A DNA stretch of 64,000 nt from Kribbella sp. NBC_00382. Lineage in GTDB: Bacteria; Actinomycetota; Actinomycetes; Propionibacteriales; Kribbellaceae. How positions within the stretch are numbered: position 1 is the first letter of the stretch; each line of letters starts with the position of its first letter. The notes under the pieces were generated by a model. That model was not told the origin of the DNA. It ran no database searches and worked only from the letters and a program-made list of their open reading frames with translations. Shown here in pieces: positions 1-8,318 of the stretch. The position numbers were made by a program, and so were the translations under genes. The DNA is taken from contig NZ_CP107954.1 in the NCBI RefSeq assembly GCF_036067295.1, forward strand, positions 3,162,001 through 3,226,000, in the 5' to 3' direction.

Positions 1-414
1 GTCGACCGCAGCCACAGCCTCTGCTCGCGTACCGCTGACGAAAGCCCACTCATGTAGGCGAACCGCTGCCTCGACCGCTGCGTCGGAGACATCTTTCGGG
101 CCGATGATGAGCACGAGGTTCATTGCTTCGATCACGCTGCGGTGAGGGCCTTCGTAGCCCATGTCACCAGGGCGGACCTGGTGCTCGTCTTCATACTCGT
201 CGGTGGAATTGATCGTCTTCTGACAAGCAGCGGCAAACGAGACGTATGCGTCCTTGCGACTAGCGAAACGTGCTTCCTCGACCTCATGACGCCGCCGAAC
301 CTCATCACGGGCCGCCTGTCGCTTCTCACTCATCCTGTCTCGGACCATGGCGATACCACCCGCGAGAGCGATACCGGCGAGCGCGCTGATGGTCCCGACC
401 CATGCCGATTGCAC
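1..414 (-). CDS. Membrane-anchored protein of unknown function (C-terminus outside window)
   Basis: An open frame runs from a GTG at 414 to the window edge (138 codons, no stop). An in-frame TAG lies upstream of the GTG and there is no ATG/GTG between them, so the start is well bounded. The first ~23 residues (small and hydrophobic, e.g. ISALAGIALAGGIAMV) form one membrane segment, followed by a charged Arg/Glu-rich helix and then a soluble region with the segment VLIIGPKDVSDAA. This is the usual layout of small actinobacterial inner-membrane proteins with a cytoplasmic helical tail. I cannot assign a function. It is the last of three minus-strand genes in a block that abuts tRNA genes, so it may be accessory DNA. 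Confidence 0.6.
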   Translation of the reverse strand, partial: MQSAWVGTISALAGIALAGGIAMVRDRMSEKRQAARDEVRRRHEVEEARFASRKDAYVSFAAACQKTINSTDEYEDEHQVRPGDMGYEGPHRSVIEAMNLVLIIGPKDVSDAAVEAAVRLHEWAFVSGTRAEAVAAVD

Positions 415-590
415 AAATCGAGCGTATCCCGAGTGTGATCCGCCAACCGATGTGCGACGGGTCTAGAAGCCTGCCAACCACGTCGGGCAACGGTAGTACC
501 CCGTGACGGGATATTTGTCCGCCTGTGACAGGTCTATCGGCAGGCCACCCTCGATCGCGACGGGTCGCTCGTCGAGAGGGTCCGGGAGGG

Positions 591-2858
591 CTACTCGGCC
601 TGCAAGTCCTCGACGTTCCGGTCCGGCGCGACCGAGGCGTAGATGGCATCAAGCCGCCGATATTCAGCATTGTCGAATTCTGGCGGTCCATTCGTAGCGA
701 TCATCGTGGTGTCCCAAAGTCGCCCGTTTGTGCTCGGTCGCGGGGTGAGCAGCACGCCGACACTCCACGGCCACATCGGACCCAGCGCGTTGGACTTCGC
801 AAGGAATCGCTGCCGCCGATGCAGCAGCCAGGAACGGAACATCTCTTGGTAATAGCCCGTCAACGTCCCCATACAGGTGAATGACAGGTGCAGTTCGCCT
901 TGGTCGACGTAGAGGAGGCGGTGTTCAACCCTGAGGGTCCCTGGCGGGGCATTGCCACAGGTGATGAGCCGCCGCAGCAGCAGGCGTCCCAACTCAGCTC
1001 TGGTAGCTACCGCCACCCGGTCGATGTGCGAGAGGATCTGGACTCGATCGGTCTCGTCGCCAGTGAAGTCGGTTCCTGCGATGTCCTCCAGGATCCGCTG
1101 GAAGACACGGAACCCGAGTTCGTCACTGGCGGACGTCGGATCCGTCGGCAACAGCGGGACGTTTACCGGATCGGCTCCACCGTCATTCATCCAGTCGGGC
1201 AAGCGACTAGGCAGAACATGGAGATCCTTGTTGGCGAGGTCGAAGTAGCGGTTGGTTTCTGAGCCCAACTCAGCGGGGTCGTCCTCGCCCGAGACGCGAT
1301 GGATGTAGTCCACGACTGCGGATGCCGAACGCAATTGGTTCCAGAGGAACTCCCAGTCTCGACGTAGCATGACGACGCTCGGACCGTCAGCGTCCTTGGG
1401 CGGGACGACTTCTCTCGGAGGGTTCGGATGATCCAGGACGACGACAGCGACCCATTCCACCCGCTTGCCATCAAGGCGGACTGGACGACCCCGCAGATTG
1501 TCCAGCGTCACGTCTCCGGCTCTGAACGTCGACCGGATCGTTCCGCGTGCTTGTCTTAGTCCGACACCCGCATTCTTGAGCAGCCAGGATCGGGCGCGCT
1601 CGGGCGTGTCTGGCGTTGCAGAGGATCTCGCTTTGACCTGGAGTGCAATACCACGGAATCCGGAGACGATGGTCCCGTCGCCGATCTCTCGACGGCCGCT
1701 GCCCTTCGGAACAACTTTGGGCCGTAGCACGAAGTCCGGCAGCCCCCACCGACCTGCTACGGCGCGGGTGGCCCTCTCGACCTGCGTGCCGTATTCCTCG
1801 CCCGGGGGCAGTGCCTCCGCATCCGGGATCTCTCGGCCGACGATCCGCCCGTCCCGGAGCGCCAGATAAGTTAGCAGGCCGTCGTCGGTGCTGTAGATCG
1901 CCTGGCCTCGATCAGAGTCTTGGATTGCCTGGCGCGATTCCTGCTCTTGGCTCGGGTCATCGAACCGGACCGGCACCCATACCTCCGTGGGCTCCGAGGG
2001 CATGGAGGCGTCGAGTGCCTCCAACTTTCGGATCGACTCATCGGTGTTGAGTGAATCCTCGAGAATCTCGATAAACGTCCGGACGATCGTGAGGAGGGCA
2101 TCCGTTCGTCGATCCAGGTTGTCGTCAGAGTCCACGGGCCATGGCGCAACGTTCAGGATCGGGTCGAAGTAGATGTTCGGGTTTCCGGTGAACATCACGT
2201 CCGGAAGACGCGGGCTGACTTTGAGAGTAGCCAGTCGCTTGGGATCTTCCAGCGTTCCGGGCTCATCGAGCGTGACCGCAGTCAGCGTGTAGCCCTCCGG
2301 CAGGTTGGGACGTGGGTCGGCTCGGCCAGCCCAGACCGAGATCAGCCGTCCGCCTGATTGCGCGCGGCGCAGCGCTAGAGCGAATTGCCGCATGTGGACG
2401 CCGAGATACTGGTCTTTCGCGAAGGGCTGTACGTCGCGAACCACGTTCACCTGATCGGGGCGGAGCCCCATGAGCCAGCCCTCATATGGAAGCTCATCGA
2501 ACTCTGAAGCATCGAAGCACAGCGGCATTGAGTGCTTGTCGACCACGAGAGTTCCGAGCCCTACGTTGGCGATGGCCGCGGCTAAGACGGCTGCGTCCAT
2601 CGCGCTCTTGACCTCAGCAAGCAGTGCGCCGGCCGCCTCATCGATGGTGCGCGACTGCAGCGCAGTCGGTCGATACGCGCACCAGATCTCCACCGTGTCC
2701 TCGCTCGACGTCTCAGGCCAGGCAGCAAACGGTCCACGATGCCGGATTTCGTCCCAGAGCCGGATGCACTCGCGCTGGTGCTCCAGAGCGCGATTCAAGT
2801 GGATACGAGCGCTCGCGAACAGACGAGGGACGCGAAGGTGATCGGGGGGCTCCGGCAT
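591..2858 (-). CDS. Large soluble protein of unknown function with possible PD-(D/E)xK nuclease-like core
   Basis: 756 aa from the ATG at 2858 (MPEPPDHLRV); an upstream ATG at 2933 would add 25 low-quality residues. No signal peptide or membrane segment. Near the middle it has PDFVLRPKVVPKG, then REIGDGTIVSG and GIALQVKARS: an acidic residue followed 10-20 residues later by a hydrophobic strand ending in Q-x-K, which is the spacing of PD-(D/E)xK nuclease folds. This resemblance is my inference, not a recognised family hit. The rest (WLMGLRPDQ, an Asp/Pro-rich C-terminus) matches nothing I know. Codon use looks less extreme than in genes to the right. It could belong to a defence or mobile-element gene set. 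Confidence 0.7.
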   Translation of the reverse strand: MPEPPDHLRVPRLFASARIHLNRALEHQRECIRLWDEIRHRGPFAAWPETSSEDTVEIWCAYRPTALQSRTIDEAAGALLAEVKSAMDAAVLAAAIANVGLGTLVVDKHSMPLCFDASEFDELPYEGWLMGLRPDQVNVVRDVQPFAKDQYLGVHMRQFALALRRAQSGGRLISVWAGRADPRPNLPEGYTLTAVTLDEPGTLEDPKRLATLKVSPRLPDVMFTGNPNIYFDPILNVAPWPVDSDDNLDRRTDALLTIVRTFIEILEDSLNTDESIRKLEALDASMPSEPTEVWVPVRFDDPSQEQESRQAIQDSDRGQAIYSTDDGLLTYLALRDGRIVGREIPDAEALPPGEEYGTQVERATRAVAGRWGLPDFVLRPKVVPKGSGRREIGDGTIVSGFRGIALQVKARSSATPDTPERARSWLLKNAGVGLRQARGTIRSTFRAGDVTLDNLRGRPVRLDGKRVEWVAVVVLDHPNPPREVVPPKDADGPSVVMLRRDWEFLWNQLRSASAVVDYIHRVSGEDDPAELGSETNRYFDLANKDLHVLPSRLPDWMNDGGADPVNVPLLPTDPTSASDELGFRVFQRILEDIAGTDFTGDETDRVQILSHIDRVAVATRAELGRLLLRRLITCGNAPPGTLRVEHRLLYVDQGELHLSFTCMGTLTGYYQEMFRSWLLHRRQRFLAKSNALGPMWPWSVGVLLTPRPSTNGRLWDTTMIATNGPPEFDNAEYRRLDAIYASVAPDRNVEDLQAE

Positions 2859-3559
2859 GCGATAAGAATGGCCGACGCCACCGACAGTTCGGCAGATCAA
2901 GACACGAGCTGTACCACGCTCGAAGTGGCGCACGCGTCACATCACCGCATGACGTAGGAGCCCGTTTCAGTTTCGGGTGAACGGTGGACACAACGTCTGG
3001 TCAGCCCGCCCGACAGGAAGCCCAACCGCCCACGTGGGGAAGACTTCCTCGACCTCGACCTCGACCGCCATGTCGTCCTATGCACCAGGAGGCTACGGCG
3101 ACCGCCCAGCCGTGCCACCCGAACACGACCGCAGCCTGTCATCGAAACGACCACGCATGCCGCGGTCCGATGCTCTCGCACTGTCGCAGATCACGGGTGT
3201 CGCACATCAGCCGACGGAGGACATCGAGTACATCCCGTGGTGCTGCCGAGTTGACCTCTTATGGATCAAGGGCGCGCCTCCGGCGCGCTAGGCCGGGCGC
3301 GCCCTCCGGGGCGCGGGCCCATGCGGCCTGCCGGCCGAACCCCGCGCCCCGGAGCCGACCCGGCCTGAGACCGGAGAACCCAGAACATGAGGAAGCGGCC
3401 AGAGGCCGTTTCAGGCACCTGACCGTAGGAGTTGGCCCCATCCCCCTGGCCGCTCGATTGTCCGGCCAGCACGACCCACGTCAAGAGCGCTCCGCGTCCC
3501 TGCGGGATCGAGCAAGCTCGACACTTGACATGCGCCGCGCTGACCTGGGTTAGCAGCTA
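2859..3559. other. Intergenic stretch, no convincing gene
   Basis: About 700 bases lie between two minus-strand genes. Open frames exist on both strands but have Arg/Pro/Ser-rich, shadow-like translations without Shine-Dalgarno sites. The one small frame that looks at all protein-like is a minus-strand 34-codon ORF near 2970-3075 (MAVEVEVEEVFPTW). A very GC-rich palindromic patch lies around 3270-3320. The loose packing supports the idea that this block is imported or decaying. Confidence 0.5.
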
Positions 3560-4420
3560 TCAGGGGGACGCGGCAGGTGTGGCGTTGGGGCGGCCATCAG
3601 TAGGCGGAAGCGTGGTGGTCGCCGCTTTCCATTGCTCTGTATCCGCCTCGACTTGAGCGAGGACACGCTTGCGCCGTTCTCGGAAATCCACGTAGTTGGC
3701 GTCGGTATTCGCGCTCATCGCGTCGAGTTCTTTCCGAGTCGCTTCGAGGCGAGCCGCGATAGCAAGCCGCGCTACCTGTTGGTGGCGGACTTCGCTGATG
3801 AATCGTTCCCGCTCATCGGTGTCCTCCCAGGCTGCCGCTCCAGATTCAAAGACGTCGAGGTCCCTGAGAATGGCCGCGTTCTCTCGCTCCATGGCGGCGT
3901 GGCGCTCCGACAATCGTCGGAGGCGTGGGATGTCCATCCAGCGCGTGAGTGCAATCTGGAAACCCAGACGAAGGTTCTTGGGTGAGAGTCGAGCAAAGCC
4001 CCGCGCATTTGAACGGACGAGGAACTCAATAGCAGGGGCGACGACAAGCGTGGTCATCCCAAGATAGATGCCCTGCTCGATGACGTCCGGCCAACCTGAC
4101 CAGACCTCTCTTCCTGCGAGTGCCCGGAAACAGGCCGGCTCAGAGAACGCATAGATCAAGAGTGAGGCGCCCCATAGGAAGCCCTGTAGCCTCTTGATGC
4201 CTCGGTCTTCCCCAGGGACCCAGTTCTGCATGATCGCGCGAGCCTCGACGACGATAGCGAGGGCCAGGACCGGCATGGTCTGGGCGCTGGTGGCCCAGAA
4301 GTCTGATGGTGGCACGGAGCCAGTATCGGTCCCGCGATCGCCGTTGTGTTCCGTGCAACAAGGAATCAACCAGGCAACTGCCTGTACGGCATTGGCGCTG
4401 GTGGACCAGAAGCCAGTCAT
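3560..4420 (-). CDS. Multi-pass membrane protein with C-terminal coiled coil, unknown function
   Basis: 286 aa from the ATG at 4420. Hydrophobic segments near residues 50-65 (MPVLALAIVVEARAI), 77-95 and 115-135 are followed by a long charged helical region (HAAMERENAAILRDLD; ATRKELDAMSANTD) likely to form a coiled coil in the cytoplasm. The N-terminus holds two similar stretches, GFWSTSANAVQAVAWLI and DFWATSAQTMPVLALAI, 37 codons apart, so the first may be a duplication and a GTG at 4315 could be the ancestral start. No family recognised. The gene starts about 125 bp from the 3' end of tRNA-Phe, at the edge of the possible island. Confidence 0.6.
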   Translation of the reverse strand: MTGFWSTSANAVQAVAWLIPCCTEHNGDRGTDTGSVPPSDFWATSAQTMPVLALAIVVEARAIMQNWVPGEDRGIKRLQGFLWGASLLIYAFSEPACFRALAGREVWSGWPDVIEQGIYLGMTTLVVAPAIEFLVRSNARGFARLSPKNLRLGFQIALTRWMDIPRLRRLSERHAAMERENAAILRDLDVFESGAAAWEDTDERERFISEVRHQQVARLAIAARLEATRKELDAMSANTDANYVDFRERRKRVLAQVEADTEQWKAATTTLPPTDGRPNATPAASP

Positions 4421-4544
4421 GGCACCACACCAAATCGGTCTTGGGGGGCGGGGCGTGCAACATCCGTGCAACTACGGATGGTCGCTGAGGGGGATTCACG
4501 GGTACTGGCGGTCGGCCCAGATGGGCCGGGTTCACGCTTAGAGA

Positions 4545-4620
4545 TGGTGGTCAGGGGCGGTCTCGAACCGCCGACCTTCCGCTTTTCAGGCGGACGCTCT
4601 ACCAGCTGAGCTACCTGACC
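4545..4620 (-). tRNA. tRNA-Phe (GAA), CCA encoded
   Basis: The reverse complement folds as a standard cloverleaf: acceptor GGTCAGG pairing with CCTGACC, D-arm with AGCTCAGCTGGTAGAGC, anticodon loop CTGAAAA (anticodon GAA) and T-loop GGTTCGAGACC, ending in A-CCA. It is last in a Glu-Asp-Phe cluster read leftwards. Its 3' end faces the loosely packed block at 1-4540. Confidence 0.95.
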
Positions 4621-4667
4621 GGGAGAGATAAATGGCGGCGGTGTGTGGACACCCGCCGCCACTCTCC

Positions 4668-4744
4668 TGGCGACCCAGACGGGACTCGAACCCGCGACCT
4701 CCGCCGTGACAGGGCGGCACGCTAACCAACTGCGCTACTGGGCC
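4668..4744 (-). tRNA. tRNA-Asp (GTC), CCA encoded
   Basis: The reverse complement begins GGCCCAGTAGCGCAG, with anticodon loop CTGTCAC (anticodon GTC) on a CCGCC/GGCGG stem, T-arm GGGTTCGAGTCCC and an encoded CCA end. Middle gene of the three-tRNA cluster. Confidence 0.95.
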
Positions 4745-4803
4745 TAGCAACTCGATGATGCTACACCATCATTCGAGCCTTACTGACAACGGTCTTTTGA
4801 CCG

Positions 4804-4876
4804 TATCCCCAACGGGATTCGAACCCGCGTTACCGCCTTGAAAGGGCAGCGTCCTAGGCCACTAGACGATGGGGAC
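4804..4876 (-). tRNA. tRNA-Glu (TTC), CCA not encoded
   Basis: The reverse complement begins GTCCCCATCGTCTAG, with anticodon loop CTTTCAA (anticodon TTC) and T-arm GGGTTCGAATCCC. The discriminator A is followed by CGG rather than CCA, so the 3' CCA must be added after transcription, unlike the two neighbouring tRNAs. First gene of the cluster in the direction of transcription. Confidence 0.93.
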
Positions 4877-4962
4877 TCGGACCGCGGGAGCCGAAGCTCC
4901 GGGGACATCGGTAAGCATAGAGGAGGACGGCCCGAGGTCCAAAACGAGTTCTGGTGACGGCT

Positions 4963-5007
4963 GACACGTGGCGCGGGAGGTGAGGAAACCGGGCCGCGCC
5001 ACGTGTC
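4963..5007 (-). terminator. Intrinsic-type terminator hairpin after the secreted zinc peptidase gene
   Basis: Perfect 14-bp inverted repeat (gacacgtggcgcgg / ccgcgccacgtgtc) with a 17-nt loop starting 9 bp past the stop codon at 5017. No clear U-tract, as is usual for high-GC actinobacterial terminators. Confidence 0.75.
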
Positions 5008-5016
5008 GTCAGGGGG

Positions 5017-6243
5017 TCAGCCGGCGTCCGGTGCGACCAGCAGAGGGAGCACCTTCTCGAAGCGCGCGGCGAAGACGCGGGACGGCAGGATGAGGCCCTG
5101 CGCGCGAGCCGACTCGGCGACGCCGAAGCCCCAGAGGGCGGCCCGGGAGCGCTGGTTCGGGGTGCCGTGGTGGCTCGGGGAGGTGAAGCCGCAGTCGCCG
5201 ACCTGGGCGAACACCTGGACGAAGTCCTGCACCCGGCGCCACTTCATGTTCTCGCCGCGGCGGTGGGTCAGGAAGTACGCGCTGAACGCGTCCGCCATCA
5301 GCTCCGTACGCCGAGTCGCCTCGGGCGCCGGCAACGTCGACTGGAACAGCCCGTCCTCGTACTGGATGTGGTGACCGAACTCATGCCCGATGATCGCCTG
5401 GGTGACCACGTCCGAGAGCCCCACCAGTGCGAAGCCGTCCAGCACACCGTCCCCAACCACGATCCGGTCCGGCACCAGCCCGATCCCAGGCGTCGGCACG
5501 CCCTCCGAGCTGTTCGCGTAGGCGTTGAAGGTGAAGAGGGGAGCGTCACCGAACTGAAGAGCCGCAGTGTCGACCTGGCCGGCGATGAACGCCGCCGTGT
5601 TCGCCGAGAGGTCCGCCGGCTGGTGGTAGATGGTCGTGAAGACCTTCGTCACCCGGGCCTGGTCGAGCAGCATCCGGCCGTGCGCGGGCACCAACTGGAT
5701 GTCCCGCGACTTGATGTCCCAGAAGCGACGAAGATCCTTGAAGGTCTGCGACGCCTTCTTGCTGTAGGTCCCCTTCGAGCCGAACGTGTACGGGCCGGGC
5801 GTGGACAGGTACACCGCCTCGGTCATCGGGATGTCGAAGAGGATCGCGTACGTCGCAGCCAGCCGCTGGTCCTGCGTCCAGTCCTGGATGCCGGCCGTGA
5901 TCGCGTCGAGCACCGGCGGATTGGCGGTCGGGCAGTCGTACTGCGTGGGATCGATCACATCCAGTACTGCGGAACGCAGCGGACTGTCGTCGAGTCCGAG
6001 CCTGGCGCGAGCCTCAGCGGCCGCTTCACGCGCCGCGGGCAGCCCGGCGAGCAGTTGATCGGCAATGGACGAGTTAGGCGCCGAGACGGCGGCTACAGGC
6101 GCGGAGACGGCTGCAGAGGCGGAGACGGCTGCAGAGGCGGAGACGGCTGCAGAGGCGGAGACGGCGGCAGTAACCGGCAAGGCGAGTGAGGCCGGGAAGA
6201 CGAGGGCGGCGAGGGCGGCCGCCCAGATTGTGCGTTTTCTCAT
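5017..6243 (-). CDS. Secreted neutral zinc metallopeptidase-like protein
   Basis: 408 aa. The start at 6243 (MRKRTIWAAALAALV) has an AGGAG site 7 bp upstream and opens a classic signal peptide ending near TAAVSASA. A zincin motif, ATIGHEFGHHIQYEDG, sits in the C-terminal half (HExxH with a further acidic region ELMADAFSAYFL that could supply the third ligand), resembling putative neutral zinc metallopeptidases. Expected to act outside the membrane on protein substrates that I cannot name. The region after the signal peptide carries near-identical six-residue repeats (ASAAVS), encoded by 18-bp tandem repeats. Monocistronic, with its own terminator; divergent from a small zincin gene. Confidence 0.85.
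   Translation of the reverse strand: MRKRTIWAAALAALVFPASLALPVTAAVSASAAVSASAAVSASAAVSAPVAAVSAPNSSIADQLLAGLPAAREAAAEARARLGLDDSPLRSAVLDVIDPTQYDCPTANPPVLDAITAGIQDWTQDQRLAATYAILFDIPMTEAVYLSTPGPYTFGSKGTYSKKASQTFKDLRRFWDIKSRDIQLVPAHGRMLLDQARVTKVFTTIYHQPADLSANTAAFIAGQVDTAALQFGDAPLFTFNAYANSSEGVPTPGIGLVPDRIVVGDGVLDGFALVGLSDVVTQAIIGHEFGHHIQYEDGLFQSTLPAPEATRRTELMADAFSAYFLTHRRGENMKWRRVQDFVQVFAQVGDCGFTSPSHHGTPNQRSRAALWGFGVAESARAQGLILPSRVFAARFEKVLPLLVAPDAG
6101..6170. repeat. 18-bp tandem repeat inside the peptidase gene
   Basis: Three perfect copies of gcggagacggctgcagag (6101, 6119, 6137) followed by a partial fourth copy (6155-6170). The unit is six codons, so copy-number change keeps the frame and only alters the length of the Ala/Ser/Val linker just after the signal peptide. 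Confidence 0.9.
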
Positions 6244-6416
6244 GCGGGACTCCTGCGACAGGGGACGGAACCAGTTGGCCGTCAGTATTCGCAGGAGCCG
6301 ACCCGTACTACGAGGGCTTTCGTTGTCAGAAACCGGCATGGCAAGAACCTGAAGCAGGCCGGCAAGTACTCGACGGCCCGTGTGGAGCGCATCACTAGGC
6401 TGGCGGAGTGATCGAG

Positions 6417-6758
6417 ATGAGCCGGGCTGATTTCGAGTTGCTGGTGTCCGAGGCGCTGGATCAGGTGCCGACCGAGCTGGCGGCGTTGATCGACAACGTG
6501 GCGGTGTTCGTCGAGGACGACGCGCCGAGCAGCGATCCGCATCTGCTCGGGATCTACGAGGGCATCCCGCTGACCGAGCGCGGGCACTACTACGGCGGCG
6601 TACTACCGGACCGGATCACCATCTACCGCAACCCGACGCTGCAGATCTGCGAGACGGTCGAGGACGTCGTCGAAGAAGTCCACATCACCGTGGTGCACGA
6701 GATCGCCCACCACTTCGGCATCGACGACGCCCGCCTGCACCAACTCGGCTACGGCTAA
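6417..6758 (+). CDS. Small zincin-like metallopeptidase family protein
   Basis: 113 aa. The motif VVHEIAHHFGIDDARLHQLG (HExxH plus downstream D) is typical of the compact PF06262-type zincin family of actinobacteria; no signal peptide, so cytoplasmic. I chose the ATG at 6417 because a GGAG lies 8 bp upstream; a GTG at 6408 would put the site on top of the start. Substrate unknown for the family. Its promoter must lie in the ~170-bp divergent region shared with the secreted zinc peptidase. The two adjacent genes are both HExxH proteins but otherwise unrelated in sequence. Confidence 0.88.
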   Translation: MSRADFELLVSEALDQVPTELAALIDNVAVFVEDDAPSSDPHLLGIYEGIPLTERGHYYGGVLPDRITIYRNPTLQICETVEDVVEEVHITVVHEIAHHFGIDDARLHQLGYG

Positions 6759-6781
6759 AAGCCCTCAAGCCTTCAAAGCAC

Positions 6782-7510
6782 CTAGGACCGCTTGAACAGC
6801 AGCTTCCAAGGCATCAGCGCCGACTCCAGCTGCACCTTCAGGCTCATCTTCGAAGCCCCGACGGTCCGCTCCTCGAACCGGATCGGCGTCTCCGCGATCC
6901 GCCGGCCCTGGCGCACCGTCCGGTAGTTCATCTCCACCTGGAACGAGTACCCGTTGCTCTGGATCGTCGACACGTCGATCGCGCGCAGCGTGTCCGCCTT
7001 CCACGCCTTGAAGCCCGCCGTGGCGTCCTTCACATGCAGGCGCAGAAGCGTGTTCACATACACATTCGCAAAGGCCGACAGCAGCCGTCGATGCCAGGCC
7101 CACTCCGCTGCGGCCTCGCCACCTTCGACGTACCGGGAACCGATCACCACGGCAGCGTCGGTCGTCTGCAGGATGTTGACCATGGTCGGGATCACCGAGG
7201 CCGGGTGCGACAGGTCGGCGTCCATCTGGATCACGATGTCGGCGTTCTCGTCGAGCGCCCGGCTGATCCCGGCGATGTAGGCGCGGCCGAGGCCGTCCTT
7301 CTCGGTCCGGTGCAGGACGGAGACCTCCGTCGGCGCGGCCTTGGCCAGCTCGTCGGCGACGTCGCCGGTGCCGTCGGGGGAGTTGTCGTCGACCACCAGC
7401 ATCTGCAGCCCGGGCAGCTTCAGGTCGGACAGCAGCGCCGCCAGGACGGGCAGGTTCTCCCGCTCGTTGTAGGTCGGCACCACCACGATGATCTTGGCGC
7501 TCTCAGCCAT
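6782..7510 (-). CDS. Polyprenol monophosphomannose synthase-like family 2 glycosyltransferase
   Basis: 242 aa. The N-terminus KIIVVVPTYNERENLPVL, VVDDNSPDGTGDVADELA and the metal-binding stretch IVIQMDADLSHPASVIP are diagnostic of the dolichol/polyprenol-phosphate mannose synthase branch of GT2, which moves a sugar (usually mannose from GDP-mannose) to polyprenyl phosphate at the inner face of the membrane. The domain is the short, soluble type with no C-terminal membrane helices; in actinobacteria a separate Lnt-like partner may be fused or elsewhere, but none is seen here. Start at 7510 has GAAGGA 6 bp upstream. Ends tail-to-tail with the small zincin gene, 23 bp apart. Confidence 0.9.
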   Translation of the reverse strand: MAESAKIIVVVPTYNERENLPVLAALLSDLKLPGLQMLVVDDNSPDGTGDVADELAKAAPTEVSVLHRTEKDGLGRAYIAGISRALDENADIVIQMDADLSHPASVIPTMVNILQTTDAAVVIGSRYVEGGEAAAEWAWHRRLLSAFANVYVNTLLRLHVKDATAGFKAWKADTLRAIDVSTIQSNGYSFQVEMNYRTVRQGRRIAETPIRFEERTVGASKMSLKVQLESALMPWKLLFKRS

Positions 7511-7633
7511 TCTCATTCCTTCGTCAAAGCCTTCACCGGACACAGGACGCTATCGCATCAACTGTTCCAACCACGCAATGGTGACGTGATCAAAGATTGC
7601 AGTACGGCGTACGCGGGCTGATCAGGCGGGCCG

Positions 7634-7677
7634 GCGCCTTCGCGGTGGCCTGTGCGAGCAGGCCGCCGCGAAGGCGC
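7634..7677 (-). terminator. Terminator hairpin after the lacI-sugar isomerase pair
   Basis: 17-bp inverted repeat (gcgccttcgcggtggcc / ggccgccgcgaaggcgc, a single G-T pair) with a 10-nt loop, 35 bp beyond the isomerase stop at 7712. Likely ends that operon before the glycosyltransferase gene. Confidence 0.75.
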
Positions 7678-7711
7678 TGGCGAGTGGGTTGGCGGACGGG
7701 TCAGCGGTCGG

Positions 7712-8296
7712 TCAGAAGGCGGCGGCCCACTGGTCGACCAGTTCGCTGACCATGTGCAGGGCCAGCAGGTGCATCTCCTGGATCCTCGCGGTCTCCTCGG
7801 CCGGTACGACGAGGGCCAGATCAGCCGCCGCCGCCAGGCCGATCCCGCGCCGGGAAGTGAAGGCCACCGAGCAGGCTCCGGCGTTTCGGGCCGCCTCCAG
7901 CCCCTTGACCACGGTCGGTGAGGTCCCGGACGTGCTGAAGCCGACGACCATGTCTCCCGGTCTGACGAGGGCCTGGACCTGCCGCGAGAACACGTCCTCG
8001 TACCCGTAGTCGTTGGCGATGCAACTGGTCACGGCCGCGTCCCCGACCAGGGCTACGGCGGGCAGCGGCCGCCGTTCCCTGAGGTAGCGGCCGATGAGTT
8101 CACCGACCAGGTGCTGTGCGTCGGCGGCGGATCCGCCGTTCCCGTACGTGTAGAGCACTCCGCCCATGTCCAGTCGGCGGATGAGCTCGTCGGCGATCGC
8201 CTGGATCGCGTCCAGCTGGCTGTGCATCGCCTCGGCGACCTCGGTGTGGCGCTCGAGCTGCCTGGCGATGACCCGGTCTACATAGAGTTGTGTCAT
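7712..8296 (-). CDS. SIS-domain sugar isomerase, GmhA-like (phosphoheptose isomerase family)
   Basis: 194 aa from the ATG at 8296 (MTQLYVDRVIARQLE). The SIS fold is shown by LYTYGNGGSAADAQHLVGEL (sugar-phosphate loop), ALVGDAAVTSCIANDYGY and VVGFSTSGTSPTVVKGLEAA, all typical of the sedoheptulose-7-phosphate isomerase family that isomerises keto/aldo phosphosugars in the cytoplasm. Length matches GmhA (about 195 aa). It starts 22 bp after the LacI-type regulator and is probably co-transcribed with it; this suggests a role in a sugar-responsive step rather than LPS heptose synthesis, which a Gram-positive lacks. Substrate uncertain. Confidence 0.85.
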   Translation of the reverse strand: MTQLYVDRVIARQLERHTEVAEAMHSQLDAIQAIADELIRRLDMGGVLYTYGNGGSAADAQHLVGELIGRYLRERRPLPAVALVGDAAVTSCIANDYGYEDVFSRQVQALVRPGDMVVGFSTSGTSPTVVKGLEAARNAGACSVAFTSRRGIGLAAAADLALVVPAEETARIQEMHLLALHMVSELVDQWAAAF

Positions 8297-8318
8297 GTGC
8301 CGGTGGTACGCCAGAAAT

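Noticed and set aside
326-691. A 121-codon minus-strand frame between the truncated first gene and the 756-aa gene
   Set aside because: It overlaps both neighbours in other frames and its translation is Arg-rich with no domain; the GTG-started frame at 1-414 gives a much more protein-like sequence.
2984-3553. A 189-codon plus-strand frame in the gap between the island genes
   Set aside because: Arg/Pro/Ser/Cys-rich translation, no Shine-Dalgarno, no conserved-looking domain.
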